Assembly: GCF_000717025.1 (NCBI RefSeq)
Contig: NZ_JNXG01000012.1
Coordinates: forward strand, 132,831 to 196,830
Direction: 5' to 3'
From: Streptomyces atroolivaceus
GTDB taxonomy: Bacteria; Actinomycetota; Actinomycetes; Streptomycetales; Streptomycetaceae
DNA length: 64,000 nucleotides
Shown: positions 1 through 9,794 of the stretch, in pieces
Layout: each line of letters starts with the position of its first letter
How positions within the stretch are numbered: position 1 is the stretch's first letter
Translations under genes and position numbers: made by a program
The notes under the pieces: model-generated
The model's input: only the letters and a program-made list of their open reading frames with translations
What the model was told of the DNA's origin: nothing
Databases searched by the model: none

Positions 1-13
1 CGGTCAGGCCAAC

Positions 14-382
14 CTAGCTGGCCGCAGGACCACTTGGGTTCTCCGTGTCACTTCCGTGCCACGTCAGGCTCACGGAGAAGTTTGCCGCCGTAGCGGTGCT
101 GGCGATGACCACGTCCGCCTCGGCCGAGAGTGACACGCCGAACTCCAGCGTGATCTCATCCGGTGCGTTCGCCATCCCCCGGAACCTGCCCACGAAGCTC
201 TCCGCCACTGGCCGCACGGTGTCCAGCATCTGTCCGAACGACCGCTCCGCCCGGGCTACGGAGCGGCCCCCGCGGCCCACTCGCACGAGGGCTTCGTCCA
301 CCTCACGGATCTGGACGCGGATCGCTTCGCCGCTGCCGTCCCCCAAAGGCACCTCGACCGTGTGGACATGGTGTTCAGTCAC
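14..382 (-). CDS. CU044_2847 / Trypco1-domain protein
   Basis: A 122-residue protein with GTG start; GGAGG sits 5 bases upstream. The opening VHTVEVPLGDG, the central RVGRGGRSVARAERSF and the closing ITLEFGVSLSAEADVVIAST are the signature of the CU044_2847 family (trypsin-co-occurring domain 1), small proteins recalled from actinobacterial operons with trypsin-like peptidases and conflict-system components. No signal peptide or membrane segment is visible, so it is probably cytoplasmic. The gene points out of the left edge, so the peptidase or NTPase expected next to it would lie outside the window. The family call is firm; the function (adaptor of a peptidase-based response) is family knowledge, not shown by this sequence. 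Confidence 0.75.
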   Translation of the reverse strand: MTEHHVHTVEVPLGDGSGEAIRVQIREVDEALVRVGRGGRSVARAERSFGQMLDTVRPVAESFVGRFRGMANAPDEITLEFGVSLSAEADVVIASTATAANFSVSLTWHGSDTENPSGPAAS

Positions 383-800
383 CGCAACCTCCAGCAGTAG
401 GAGCCGGGATCATAGCGAAGTCAACGATGTCCGTGCCGTGTTGAGGGCACCGCACACAGGCTGACAGGGCAGCGGGACCGGACGGGATCGCTGCCTCTCG
501 CTGCTGGTGACACCGCCGCTGACCGGCACGCTGTGGTGGTCGACAGGGTGAGGGTGTCGTCGGCCGGTCGGTCCGTTCCGGAGTTCGCTCGGGCCGGCGG
601 CGAGGACGTCACGGGCCCTGCCGACGAGCTCCCTGCCCGGACCGAGCGCACGTCCTGCGCGAGCTGCCCCTCGGGCGGTGATGCCCGCCCTCGAGGATCC
701 GCAGCGGGTCCGGCGGTCGGCAGCCACCGGGGCGGCGGGCGGGAAGTGGGTCGAGGTCTCCCCCGGCCCACCGGCCTTCCGCACCACTCACCGGGCGAGT
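383..800. other. Intergenic region, no gene seen
   Basis: About 420 bases between the DUF2786 gene stop and the Trypco1-like start. Several frames are open through it but their translations are Arg/Pro/Ala-rich with no recognisable domain. It should hold the promoter of the leftward Trypco1-like gene; I could not pick a clear -10/-35 pair. Confidence 0.5.
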
Positions 801-2837
801 TCATGGCGTGAGGCGCGCAGTCCGGTCCTCCTCGTCGAAGTCGAAGGCGGAACCGCCGATGTAGGCGTCCCGCCCGTCGGCGACCCCTTGCCAGTAGCCG
901 GTGCCCTTGAACTTCGCGGGGCGGGGCTTGTTGAGCTTCGGGTACTGGTCGGAGAGCCGAGCCTCGACCACCGTGGTCCGGTCGGCGAGGACCAGAGCGA
1001 CACTGCGACTGCTCGTCCCCTCCGCTTCGCTGCCCTCCTCCGCGGCTGCACTCGCGGTCCGCTGGGCGGCACTGATCCGCACGGTCACCTCGCGGATGAA
1101 GCCGAGCATCCAGGAACGCTTGTAGGCGCGGGCGTCCTCGCCCGCGGGGCGGTGCAGGCGGTCCGCGCGGTCCGCACCCTCCAGCATCTGCAGGCGCAGG
1201 CTCGCGAACAGCACCTCGGTGGCCTGGAGATCGGTCTCGAACCCGAAGAGGTGGACGCGGTGACGGTTGTCCTTGCCACCGGGGTACACCGATCGGCACC
1301 GCATCTCGTAGCCGATCCTGGCGAGCAGCCGACGCCCCTCCTTGACGTAGGGCGGGTACAGATCGACGATCCGGTCCACCGGCCGCTCCCACTCGGTCAC
1401 GTCGTCGCCGAGCATGGCCTGCTCGATGCCGTACTTGGCCATGAGCTCATAGGCCTTGTCCCGGTAGACGCGGGCCTCGTCCTCCGTGGCCCCCGGGTTC
1501 TCCGCCTTCCGCAGCAGCGCCCTGACTTTGCCTAGCAGCGCCTCGGGCAGCCCGTCGCGCACCGGCCGGGGACCGGGCCCGGGCCTGTCGGAACCGGAGG
1601 ACGTCGTAGGGTCGTCGAAGCGCGTCCACGCGTCCGCCGGGTCACTCTCGTCAGTCCCGTCGTCCGCTTCCCGGGCGATCACATCAGCCAGGTCCTCCGG
1701 GTCCGGGACCAGCTCCGACAGGACCCCGAGGGCCCAGCGCCGCCAGGCGACGGTGTCGTCCTCACGCACCCGGGCCCTGACCGAGCGCAGCCGCTGGAAA
1801 CTCCCGTCGGCGCGCCGCATCAGGAACTCCATGCGCGCGTGGCCGAGTTGGACGACCGCCAGCAGCGCGCACAGGTCGAAGGCGCTGTCCGCCGTGTAGT
1901 CGATCTCGATGCCGGGTGCGGGATACCACTCCTCATGCTCGTCGCCCGCGCCCCCGAGCCCGAACAGGTCGGACGACACGTCCTGGAGCACCGCGCCGGT
2001 CCTCACCCGGACGACGGACGTCGACGGCTTCCCGGAGTAGGCGAGGGCCGCTGCCCGCTCCTCCCGGGAGGTGACGATGCGGTACCAGACGGGAACCGTC
2101 CCCAGCATGCCGTGCCAGGTGGTCTCGCCCACTTTCACGCGTTCCCGCGCCTGCTGTTCGACGTCCGCGCTCAGCCGCTCGTCCCGCCAGGAGTCCTCGC
2201 CGGGTTGTTCCTGCGCGTCGAGGAACGCGTCCAGGTAATCGGCGGCGGAGCGCCGCGCGCCGTGCCTGCTGTCGCCGAGCAGGGCCCGCTCGCACGCGGA
2301 GAGGGCGTCGACCACCGGCTGGAGTACGAGCGACATGTATCTCTTGACCGCTTCGGACAACTCCGCCAGGAACGCCTGGGTGGCTTCCGATCCTGTGGCC
2401 TGATGTCTGCGACGCCACCCTTCGAGCTGTTCGACGCAGGCCTGCTGCTCGACCAGCCACACCAGGTGGCTCGCGCCCTGGAGATGCTCCCCCCGCAGCA
2501 GCACCGCGTCCTGGGCGGCGGCGGCTGTGCCGGGCGCGTCCAGCACGGCCTGCGCCAGAAGCCTGAGCGGCTCCGGCTCACCGGCGAAGAACCGGGCAGG
2601 TGTGAGGAGCTGCCTGCCGTGTCGGCGTGGCGTCGACTCCGGGCTGTCGATGTCACCGTTCCACGGGATCTCCGCCGACCACCGGGCCCGCCACCCCGCG
2701 AAGTCACCGGCCGGGTCGCCGGTTCGCGGCTGTACGCGCCTCCATCGCCAGAGCAGCAGTTCTTCCCAGCCCTCGGCGTTCCAGGACCAGAGGGCAGGTT
2801 CGCCGCTGAGCGCGAGCCGGGAGCGGAGTTCTCGCAC
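801..2837 (-). CDS. DUF2786-domain protein
   Basis: A 678-residue protein. The C-terminal third (from about residue 430) carries a DUF2786 helix-rich motif, KVRALLRKAENPGATEDEA followed by YELMAKYGIEQA, and then the accompanying domain with VHLFGFETDLQATEVLF, YKRSWMLGFIREVTVRI and KGTGYWQGVADGRDA. The N-terminal 400 residues are not recognised; they contain many Trp/Arg-rich helical stretches. DUF2786 proteins are uncharacterised but recur in phages and accessory regions. The GTG start is chosen because GGGAG lies just upstream and because it follows the stop of the preceding small gene by 13 bases, implying translational coupling. It is longer than the DUF2786 proteins I recall, so the N-terminus may be an extra domain. 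Confidence 0.75.
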   Translation of the reverse strand: MRELRSRLALSGEPALWSWNAEGWEELLLWRWRRVQPRTGDPAGDFAGWRARWSAEIPWNGDIDSPESTPRRHGRQLLTPARFFAGEPEPLRLLAQAVLDAPGTAAAAQDAVLLRGEHLQGASHLVWLVEQQACVEQLEGWRRRHQATGSEATQAFLAELSEAVKRYMSLVLQPVVDALSACERALLGDSRHGARRSAADYLDAFLDAQEQPGEDSWRDERLSADVEQQARERVKVGETTWHGMLGTVPVWYRIVTSREERAAALAYSGKPSTSVVRVRTGAVLQDVSSDLFGLGGAGDEHEEWYPAPGIEIDYTADSAFDLCALLAVVQLGHARMEFLMRRADGSFQRLRSVRARVREDDTVAWRRWALGVLSELVPDPEDLADVIAREADDGTDESDPADAWTRFDDPTTSSGSDRPGPGPRPVRDGLPEALLGKVRALLRKAENPGATEDEARVYRDKAYELMAKYGIEQAMLGDDVTEWERPVDRIVDLYPPYVKEGRRLLARIGYEMRCRSVYPGGKDNRHRVHLFGFETDLQATEVLFASLRLQMLEGADRADRLHRPAGEDARAYKRSWMLGFIREVTVRISAAQRTASAAAEEGSEAEGTSSRSVALVLADRTTVVEARLSDQYPKLNKPRPAKFKGTGYWQGVADGRDAYIGGSAFDFDEEDRTARLTP

Positions 2838-2850
2838 CGCTCCCGCCAGG

Positions 2851-3120
2851 TCATGGCGGTGCCCCCCCGGGGATCAGCCGCTCCAGCCAGCCGACGCTCT
2901 CGGCCACCGGCTGGGCCCGCGCCTCGTCCGCAGCCAACCGCGCCACCGTCACCGCCGCCACGAGTGTCCGGTCTCCGAGATCGCCCGGCAGCAACTCGTA
3001 CAGCCGGGGTCCCGCGGTCTCCAACACGCCGGCGAGGTCCCCGGCCCTGGTCGCCAGCCAGTGCGCGCGCCCCTGCCGGAACACCTCTTCCGGCAGTCCG
3101 TCCGTACCGCTCACTGACAC
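2851..3120 (-). CDS. Small hypothetical protein, coupled to the DUF2786 gene
   Basis: An 89-residue protein. An in-frame ATG exists 21 bases upstream (3141), but the GTG at 3120 is preferred because GGGAGGGG ends five bases before it. The protein is mostly helical, acidic in the middle and rich in Ala/Leu, with no cysteine, signal peptide or membrane segment. I recognise no family. It lies just upstream of, and on the same strand as, the DUF2786 gene, so the two are probably one operon and possibly partners. Its promoter should be in the 240 bases shared with the divergent SUKH gene. Confidence 0.6.
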   Translation of the reverse strand: MSVSGTDGLPEEVFRQGRAHWLATRAGDLAGVLETAGPRLYELLPGDLGDRTLVAAVTVARLAADEARAQPVAESVGWLERLIPGGAPP

Positions 3121-3359
3121 GTGATCCCCTCCCGGATACATGAGGACATCGTAGAAAGCCGAGCCGGGGGCGTAGGGACCTGGGGTTCCGACGGGCGCCG
3201 GTGCGCCGCGGCGGGATCGGACCGAGGGATGCCGAGGAGGATGTCCACCGCCGACGTGTCTCCGGAGTTCGGCTGAGGTCGGTGGACGCGGGTGGGTGAG
3301 GACCCGTCGGCCGAAGCGAGCACGGAGCGTTGTCAGAGGCGGGTGGCAGCATCGGGCGC

Positions 3360-5312
3360 ATGACAGACATCACCGCATTCGACTGGCGGGCCTTCCTCCT
3401 CGGCTGGAGCGGGGAGTGGGCCGATTCCCTCCCGGACCAAGGGACACGGGGCGAGGACGACGCGGCCGCCCAGCGGGCACGGTGGCTGGGGTTCCCGCCC
3501 GCGTCCGAGGAGCGAATCGCAGCCCTGGAGAAGCGTCTCGGCCGGCGAATGCCCCCGTCGTACCGCGAGTTCCTCGAGGTCAGCGACGGGTGGCGGCATG
3601 CGGGCGGGTTCGTGTGGCTGCTGGCGGGAACCACGGACGCGCGCTGGCACAACGACGAGTCCGGCCTGTCGGACATGTTCGAGGAGTACCTGGACGAGGA
3701 CGCCGGGCCCGAGGAGCGCCAGGAGGCAGGCGTCTGGCGGCGCGGGCTCCAGCTCGACATCGACTCCGACGCCACCTTTGTCGTCATGGATCCCGAGGAC
3801 GTGGACGAGAACGGCGAGTGGGCCGTGTACACGTGGGCGAGCTGGCGGGCCGCGCCACCCGAGCGGCACGCCAACTTCCGCGAGTTCATGCGGGAGATGC
3901 ACCGGGAGTTCCACAACCTTCGGGCGCGCCCGGGCGACGGGGAGCCGGTGTTCGCCAACGACACGACGCGGGAACTGGACGCCTCGGTGGAGGACGCCCG
4001 GACGGAGGCACTGCGCGGCGGGTGGGAACGCGCCCAGGAGGCACTGGACGAGGCCAAGAGGTACGGCAGGCCGCGGGCCGCCGGGCTGGGCGACCAGATA
4101 CGCCGCCTGCTCGGACAGACCTACATGGTGTACTTCGCGGACCTGGTGACGGACCCGCGGTACGCACCCGAGTTGCTGCCACTGCTGGTGGCCGAACACG
4201 CTGAGCACTCGTACCGGGACGACTCCACGCTGACGTTCCAGCTGCGGGGTGCCGACGAGAGTCTGGTGGCTCTGGCCTACGCGACGCTGGAGCGGGTGAG
4301 GAACGGCACGTACCGGTACACGCCGGCCGGACCGTTCGGGGAGGCGGTCGCGCGGGCGCGGGAGCTGGCCCGGTGGGGAGACACCGACGGGGCATGGCGG
4401 TTGCTGAGGGACGCGTTGCCCCTGTGGGAGCCCCTCGGACCGGACCACCTGGCGCCACTGGGATGGATGGCAGACCCCGTGCTCGGGCCATTGCTGACCC
4501 CGGAGCGGGGCCGCGAGCTGCTGTCCACGCCGAGGGCCGGCCTTGCGGGCGGGGAACCGCAGCCGACGGTCGGGCTGGACCCGGCCGGCCTGGCGTGGCT
4601 CGCGGAACCCGGCCCGGGTAACCACCTCACGTCCTACCGGTTCGTCCTGGTGGAGGGGGTGGAGCCGGAGGACTTGCCCGGACGGCTCGCGGGCGGGCAC
4701 GGCACCGCGCTGGACGAACCCATGACCCGCGGGGAAGCACGCCGCAGGTCGCTGGAGAACCGAACGGAGTTCTCGTCCTACGACGACAGGGCTCTCATGG
4801 CGGTCGGCCGGGCCGGCACCGGCTGGAGCTTCGCCTTCGACGGCGACCCCGCCCCGTTCAACGGGCACCGGTTCGTCTCCCCCGCCGCGTCCGCCGGTGC
4901 GGGCACCCGTGCGGTGGTGGTGTGGAGCGGCCTGAGGACGCACCTCGGGGACCCCTTCTTCCACCTCTCGGTGGCGCGGGACGGTGTCGAGGAGTACGCG
5001 TTCACGTACACGGATGGAAAGGTCCGATCCAGCGGCGAGATACCAGGTGCGCTGACGCCGAGCCGGTTCCTCGGCGACCTGGAGGACGCCGCTGATGCGG
5101 AACGGTCGCTGCTGGAGGCGGTGACCGAGGAGTTCGGTGTTTGCCTGCCGCGTCACGCGATCGTGAACGGCCGGTTGCACACGTTCGTCAGCAGCTCATG
5201 GACGCGCCCGCCCGGGGACGGCGAGTCGTACGCGGTGATCCGCATGCACTGGGACGGCGCGCGCCAGGCGGGCGACGAGCGGACGGGAGACGACGGGCGG
5301 GGAAGCAGGTAA
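3360..5312 (+). CDS. SUKH (SMI1/KNR4)-family protein with long C-terminal region
   Basis: A 650-residue protein. The first ~180 residues are a SMI1/KNR4 (SUKH) domain: WLGFPPASEERIAALEKRLG, PSYREFLEVSDGW and the later WAVYTWASW region are the usual landmarks. SUKH proteins act as immunity proteins against nuclease and other polymorphic toxins or as scaffolds; here the remaining ~470 residues are unrecognised and contain repeated short helices, so this is much longer than a stand-alone immunity protein. A TTG 30 bases upstream is in frame but the ATG at 3360 gives the normal domain start. It is divergent from the DUF2786 unit. Toxin neutralisation is family inference only; no cognate toxin gene is adjacent. 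Confidence 0.7.
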   Translation: MTDITAFDWRAFLLGWSGEWADSLPDQGTRGEDDAAAQRARWLGFPPASEERIAALEKRLGRRMPPSYREFLEVSDGWRHAGGFVWLLAGTTDARWHNDESGLSDMFEEYLDEDAGPEERQEAGVWRRGLQLDIDSDATFVVMDPEDVDENGEWAVYTWASWRAAPPERHANFREFMREMHREFHNLRARPGDGEPVFANDTTRELDASVEDARTEALRGGWERAQEALDEAKRYGRPRAAGLGDQIRRLLGQTYMVYFADLVTDPRYAPELLPLLVAEHAEHSYRDDSTLTFQLRGADESLVALAYATLERVRNGTYRYTPAGPFGEAVARARELARWGDTDGAWRLLRDALPLWEPLGPDHLAPLGWMADPVLGPLLTPERGRELLSTPRAGLAGGEPQPTVGLDPAGLAWLAEPGPGNHLTSYRFVLVEGVEPEDLPGRLAGGHGTALDEPMTRGEARRRSLENRTEFSSYDDRALMAVGRAGTGWSFAFDGDPAPFNGHRFVSPAASAGAGTRAVVVWSGLRTHLGDPFFHLSVARDGVEEYAFTYTDGKVRSSGEIPGALTPSRFLGDLEDAADAERSLLEAVTEEFGVCLPRHAIVNGRLHTFVSSSWTRPPGDGESYAVIRMHWDGARQAGDERTGDDGRGSR

Positions 5313-5658
5313 CGAGCGGCAGGCCGCAGGGCTTCGCGGAGTGACGCCTGCTGAGCTCCGAAGATTGACGCATCCTCAGGCAGCAGAACACCGTCCAAGG
5401 ACCGGCGAGCCCGCCTGGACGGGCCGCCGGCTGACCACCGTACGGCGCATCCCGGGAGCCGCCCCCCTCGCCGATCCCCACCGCACCGACACTTCCCTCT
5501 CCCCTGGACCCGGCTGGTGCGTCACCCGTACGCACGGGTGGCTTGAGGGCCCGGCATGGCGCTGGTGCCGGTAGACAGAGAAGGTCATCAATCGGTGGTT
5601 TGTGGGCACGGCACGTGCTCGAACTGCTGCCCCATGGGATGCAAAGGAAGCCCCGCAC
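5313..5658. other. Intergenic region upstream of ctaD
   Basis: About 346 bases with no supported gene. It must hold the ctaD promoter and leader. The last 20 bases contain the AAAGGAAG ribosome-binding site of ctaD at 5643-5650. I see no obvious operator. Confidence 0.5.
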
Positions 5659-7392
5659 ATGAGTGTGTCCACCACCGAGCCACCCACGCTCGTCCCTGTC
5701 GAAGGTCGTGGGGCCGGAAGTGTTTTGATCAGCTGGCTGACCACGACGGATCACAAGAAGATCGGTCACCTCTATCTGGGTGCGTCGTTCTTCTTCTTCA
5801 TCGTCGGCGGCGTGATGGCCCTGCTGCTGCGTGCGGAGCTGGCCCGCCCCGGGTTGCAGATCCTGTCGAGTGAGCAGTACAACCAGACGTTCACACTGCA
5901 CGGCACGATCATGCTGCTGCTTTTCGCGACTCCGACGTTCGCCGGCTTCGCCAACGCGATCATGCCGCTGCAGATCGGGGCTCCCGATGTGGCTTTCCCC
6001 CGGTTGAACATGCTTTCGTTCTGGCTCTTCCTCTTCGGTGGGCTGATCGTGCTGTGCAGCCTCCTGACCACACAGGGTGCGGCCGACTTCGGCTGGACCG
6101 CCTACACGCCGCTCAGCGGGGGTGAGCGCACCCCGTATGTCGGAGGCGACATGTGGATCATGGGACTGGCGCTGGCCGGGTTCGGAACCATTCTCGGCGC
6201 GGTCAACTTCATCACCACGATCATCTGCATGCGCGGTCCGGGCATGACGATGTTCCGGATGCCGATCTTCACCTGGAACATTCTCCTGACGTCCGTCCTG
6301 GTCCTGCTGGCCTTCCCCGTGCTGGCCGCGGCGCTCCTGGTGCTGGAGGCCGACCGGCGCTTCGGAGCGCAGGTCTTCGACCCGGGTAACGGTGGCGCAC
6401 TTCTGTGGCAGCACCTGTTCTGGTTCTTCGGGCACCCGGAGGTCTACATCATCGCCCTGCCCTTCTTCGGCATCATCACGGAGATCCTCCCCGTCTTCTC
6501 CCGGAAGCCGGTCTTCGGATACGTGGGGCTGGTCGGGGCCACGATCGCCATCGCAGGTCTCTCCGTGACCGTGTGGGCCCATCACATGTTCGCCACCGGA
6601 GCGGTGCTGCTGCCGTTCTTCTCCTTCATGACCTTCCTCATCGCCGTTCCGACCGGGGTGAAGTTCTTCAACTGGATCGGCACCATGTGGAAAGGGTCGC
6701 TGTCCTTCGAGACACCCATGCTCTGGTCGATCGGCTTTCTCGTGACGTTCCTCTTCGGCGGGCTGACCGGCATCATCCTGGCCTCGCCGCCCTTGGACTT
6801 CCACGTCACCGACAGCTACTTCGTCGTGGCCCACTTCCACTACGTCGTCTTCGGCACGGTCGTTTTCGCGACATTCGCCGGATTCCACTTCTGGTGGCCC
6901 AAGATGACGGGCACGATGCTCGACGAGCGTCTCGGAAAGATCCACTTCTGGACCTTGTTCGTCGGCTTCCACACCACCTTCCTCGTCATGCACTGGCTCG
7001 GCGCCGAAGGCATGCCCCGTCGCTACGCCGACTACCTCGCCGCCGACGGCTTCACCGCCCTGAACACTCTCTCCTCCATCGGTGCGTTTCTTCTGGGTGC
7101 CTCCACGCTTCCGTTCCTCTACAACGTGTGGAAGACCGCCAGGACCGGCAAGCGCATCGACGTCGACGACCCGTGGGGCTACGGCCGCTCCCTGGAGTGG
7201 GCCACCTCCTGCCCGCCCCCGCGGCACAACTTCGTGACCCTGCCCAAGGTCCGCTCCGAATCACCCGCCTTCGACCTGCACTACCCGACCGTCGCGAAGC
7301 TGGACGAGGGCCGGCAGGCAGGCCGGCGGGACGTCTTCGAACCTGACGAAGGAGTCGCGCATCCGCTGGGCAAGGACCGTGACGACACATGA
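5659..7392 (+). CDS. ctaD: Cytochrome c oxidase subunit I (aa3 type), orphan copy
   Basis: A 577-residue integral membrane subunit I of the haem-copper terminal oxidase, which reduces oxygen to water and pumps protons. Twelve hydrophobic helices are apparent. Key ligands are present: the His of [15 protein letters not shown] (haem a), [12 protein letters not shown] with the His-Tyr cross-link and CuB ligand, WAHHMFATG with two CuB histidines, and [11 protein letters not shown] with the haem a3 and haem a histidines. The ATG at 5659 is preferred to an upstream in-frame start because AAAGGAAG precedes it at the right distance and the protein then begins normally. No ctaC, ctaE, ctaF, ctaB or qcr genes flank it, so this looks like a second, stand-alone ctaD paralogue; its partners must be encoded elsewhere. 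Confidence 0.93.
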   Translation: MSVSTTEPPTLVPVEGRGAGSVLISWLTTTDHKKIGHLYLGASFFFFIVGGVMALLLRAELARPGLQILSSEQYNQTFTLHGTIMLLLFATPTFAGFANAIMPLQIGAPDVAFPRLNMLSFWLFLFGGLIVLCSLLTTQGAADFGWTAYTPLSGGERTPYVGGDMWIMGLALAGFGTILGAVNFITTIICMRGPGMTMFRMPIFTWNILLTSVLVLLAFPVLAAALLVLEADRRFGAQVFDPGNGGALLWQHLFWFFGHPEVYIIALPFFGIITEILPVFSRKPVFGYVGLVGATIAIAGLSVTVWAHHMFATGAVLLPFFSFMTFLIAVPTGVKFFNWIGTMWKGSLSFETPMLWSIGFLVTFLFGGLTGIILASPPLDFHVTDSYFVVAHFHYVVFGTVVFATFAGFHFWWPKMTGTMLDERLGKIHFWTLFVGFHTTFLVMHWLGAEGMPRRYADYLAADGFTALNTLSSIGAFLLGASTLPFLYNVWKTARTGKRIDVDDPWGYGRSLEWATSCPPPRHNFVTLPKVRSESPAFDLHYPTVAKLDEGRQAGRRDVFEPDEGVAHPLGKDRDDT

Positions 7393-7725
7393 AGCCCGAA
7401 CCCTTCGACGCCCCACCCCGTCGCCGCCGGGGCAGCGCAGGCCGGCACCACCCGTGCGAGGCCGGAGCACCGGAACCTCCCCGGCCGGCGAGGACCGCAG
7501 GGGTTCGACAGGTCGGGTTACTTTTTCCCGGCCGGCACCTGGTTTCCGACGTGGCGCCGGGTCGGGGAGGAGCGGCTTGGGTACCGTTCGTTTCCAGCTG
7601 TCATGGTTCCGGGACAACGGCACGCGGTCGCGGTCGTCGGCTGTTCAGGAGTCGCGCGGACCAGGGCGGCCATCTCCGGTGCCTCAATGCGGCGGCACCG
7701 AAACTCTCGTCTTGGAGGGCCAAGA
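7393..7725. other. Leader region of the cold-shock gene
   Basis: About 333 bases between ctaD and the cold-shock gene, without a supported gene. Long structured 5' leaders are typical of cold-shock genes, and this length would allow one, but I cannot identify a defined regulatory fold by eye. The ribosome-binding site GGAGG lies at the end of the region, about 8 bases before the start codon. Confidence 0.4.
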
Positions 7726-7929
7726 ATGGCTAGTGGGACCGTGAAGTGGTTCAACGCGGAAAAGGGCTTCGGCTTCATCGAGCAGGACGGCGGCGGGCCG
7801 GACGTGTTCGCGCACTACTCGAACATCGCCGCTCAGGGTTTCCGTGAGCTTCAGGAAGGTCAGCGGGTGAACTTCGATGTCACCCAGGGGCAGAAGGGCC
7901 CGCAGGCGGAGAACATCACCCCTGCCTGA
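7726..7929 (+). CDS. Cold-shock protein (CspA family)
   Basis: A 67-residue single cold-shock domain that binds single-stranded RNA and DNA and acts as an RNA chaperone in the cytoplasm. It shows the standard order [19 protein letters not shown] (RNP1 KGFGFI), then DVFAHYSNI in place of the usual VFVHFS (RNP2), then the closing GPQAENI. Length is normal for the family. The ATG is led by GGAGG. Streptomyces carry several csp paralogues, so I give no specific symbol. Confidence 0.93.
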   Translation: MASGTVKWFNAEKGFGFIEQDGGGPDVFAHYSNIAAQGFRELQEGQRVNFDVTQGQKGPQAENITPA

Positions 7930-7950
7930 CGCGAGCATCGCATGGCGCCC

Positions 7951-7988
7951 GCCCGCGCCTGTGCCGTCGTCATGCACTCCGCGCGGGC
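7951..7988 (+). terminator. Possible terminator of the cold-shock gene
   Basis: An 8-bp G+C stem (GCCCGCGC at 7951-7958 with GCGCGGGC at 7981-7988) around a 22-base loop, 22 bases after the stop codon. No U-tract. The long loop makes it a weak call. Confidence 0.35.
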
Positions 7989-9794
7989 ACTCCCCCACGG
8001 CCGGGCCCACCGGCCTCGCTGTTCCGTCCGAGACGAGGCGGCTTCGCCGATCACCCGTTGTCGAGTGATCACGACGGCGGGGCGCTGACCTCACCGCCGT
8101 CGGCGAGCAATCATCACCACGAGAGCGGTCGCGGTCCGGCCCGGATCATGCCCGCTGCCGTCGAGTGGCCGGACAGCAGCCGCCACGAAGGCCGGCCCTG
8201 GACGGCCAGGCAGCTCCAGTCCCGCAGGGGGCACGTGTGCTGCCACGACGGGCTCGGCGCCCACCGTCGGCCCGCTGCTGCCACCAGGCCGCCGGACCTG
8301 CAGGTTGGTCAGCGGTGTTCGCTCGCGGGAGAGACGCCGGCCGCGCGAGGGCTCTAAAGCACCCATGTCCGCCCTCCTCGCGTTCCTGCGGTCCGCATCG
8401 CCGGCTTTCTGCGCCCGGGTGGACGAGGCGATCACCGTCCTCCCGGCGCACCTGGGCCGGGCATGTCAGCTGTCCCGATGCGACAAGCGCGCTCACAGCT
8501 TCCACGGCACCGTTACCGTCGCTTCAGACCGACTCCGGCTCCGCTCGTGAGCCACCGGGCCCACGGCCGTGACAGGAACCTGCGGCGCGTGGCCTGCCGT
8601 CAGCCGGCTACGCGGCCTCGACGCACTCCCCACCAGGACACGTACCGCCTCACCCTCATGCGCACGGTCGTGAGGAGCATGCTCGGACGGCTCGGTCCCC
8701 ACTTGTTGATGGCGCACCGCGGGCGTGTTCTCGAAGCGCGGACGAGAGTGCGTCACGCGGGGGTGCGCGCCCTCGCCCACGCCGCCGGCCCGGTCATCGG
8801 TTGGTGGTCCCCTCGTCAAATCTTCCGGGCGGCGTGCCGCCACACCAACCCTTTACCCCCCTCAGCATTTCACGTCAACGAATGAACCCTATTAAGATGA
8901 TCACCTTTCCGACGGTGCCCGATAGCGGTGACGTTGGGTCAGTTCTACCGACATGACGCCTGATAGTTTCTGGCGACATCGCAGGAAGCGGGCTGCAATC
9001 GTTGATGCCGGGACGGTCTCGTCGCCAGGGGGGCGACCGTGCCTGTTCGGGATTCGACTCCGCCTGTCGTGCGTTCCAGTCAGACGTTCATGCCTTGGGG
9101 GGCATCCATGATCGCCAGCCGTTCCGCTCGCGCCTCGATGACAGCCGACGCGGACTTCGCCACCTGATCGGCGCGCCGCTGCGGCCGTGGGCTGCCTGGC
9201 TCCGTCTCCTCGCTTAACCTCACCGGTGGCACCCGGCAGGCCTTCTCCGTAGTCCTGGCCACTTCTCCGGTCCGGGACTCGCCGGCCGAGGGGTTAGCGG
9301 GGGCGTAAGCCTCCGGCGTACACGCAGAGGGGCCACTCCGCGTCAGCCACACATCCAGATCTCGCTGGCGTGCGGCAGCACTTCGAGTGGGTTCCGCGCC
9401 GCTCCCGTCAGGGCCTGAACCAGCGCGTCCGACACCTCTGTGCCGCCCCCGGCCAAAAGGACGGAGGGAACGACTGTTGACGGGCACGGGCCATCCTGTC
9501 GCCCCACGGTGCGTGAGCGCGGAGGGCGGGCGTTCTCCGCACCCGGGTCCTGAACCTTCGTCACGGCTGCCTCAGCAGGGGCCGCCAGGAACAGTCGGCG
9601 AGCAGTCCGGGGTCCGGTTCGCTGCCGGCCCCTTCCCAGCATGACGGCACAGGTGCGGGTCGAGCCTCGTGCGCGGTTCACAAATGTCGAGGCAGGGACG
9701 GGTCTCCTCATGGAATTCCCGAGCTCTAGGGCAGGGAGTGCCATGAGGATATCCATATCCGCCTTGTTCCGTTTTTTCGATGAAAGGAAGTCTG
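7989..9794. other. Long region without a convincing gene
   Basis: About 1.8 kb between the cold-shock gene and the I36-like inhibitor. Many frames are open, as expected at this G+C, but all translations I read are Arg/Pro/Ser-rich and lack recognisable motifs. Two stretches (around 8860-8960 and 9740-9785) are relatively A+T-rich; the second probably holds the promoter of the inhibitor gene. The rest may be eroded former coding sequence; I could not match it to a family. Confidence 0.5.

Noticed and set aside
2171..4057. A 628-codon minus-strand frame spanning three genes
   Set aside because: It crosses the DUF2786 gene, the small gene and the divergent SUKH gene out of frame, and its translation is Ser/Arg-rich noise.
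5188..7227. A 679-codon minus-strand frame opposite ctaD
   Set aside because: Antisense shadow of ctaD and of the SUKH gene end; low-complexity Gly/Glu/Arg translation.
8882..8958. A short frame starting MNPIKMITF in the A+T-rich patch
   Set aside because: No ribosome-binding site, no family resemblance and only about 24 codons.
9343..9756. A minus-strand frame with a protein-like C-terminal stretch (VLLAGGGTEVSDALVQALTG)
   Set aside because: The rest of the frame is not protein-like and I could not assign the stretch to a family.
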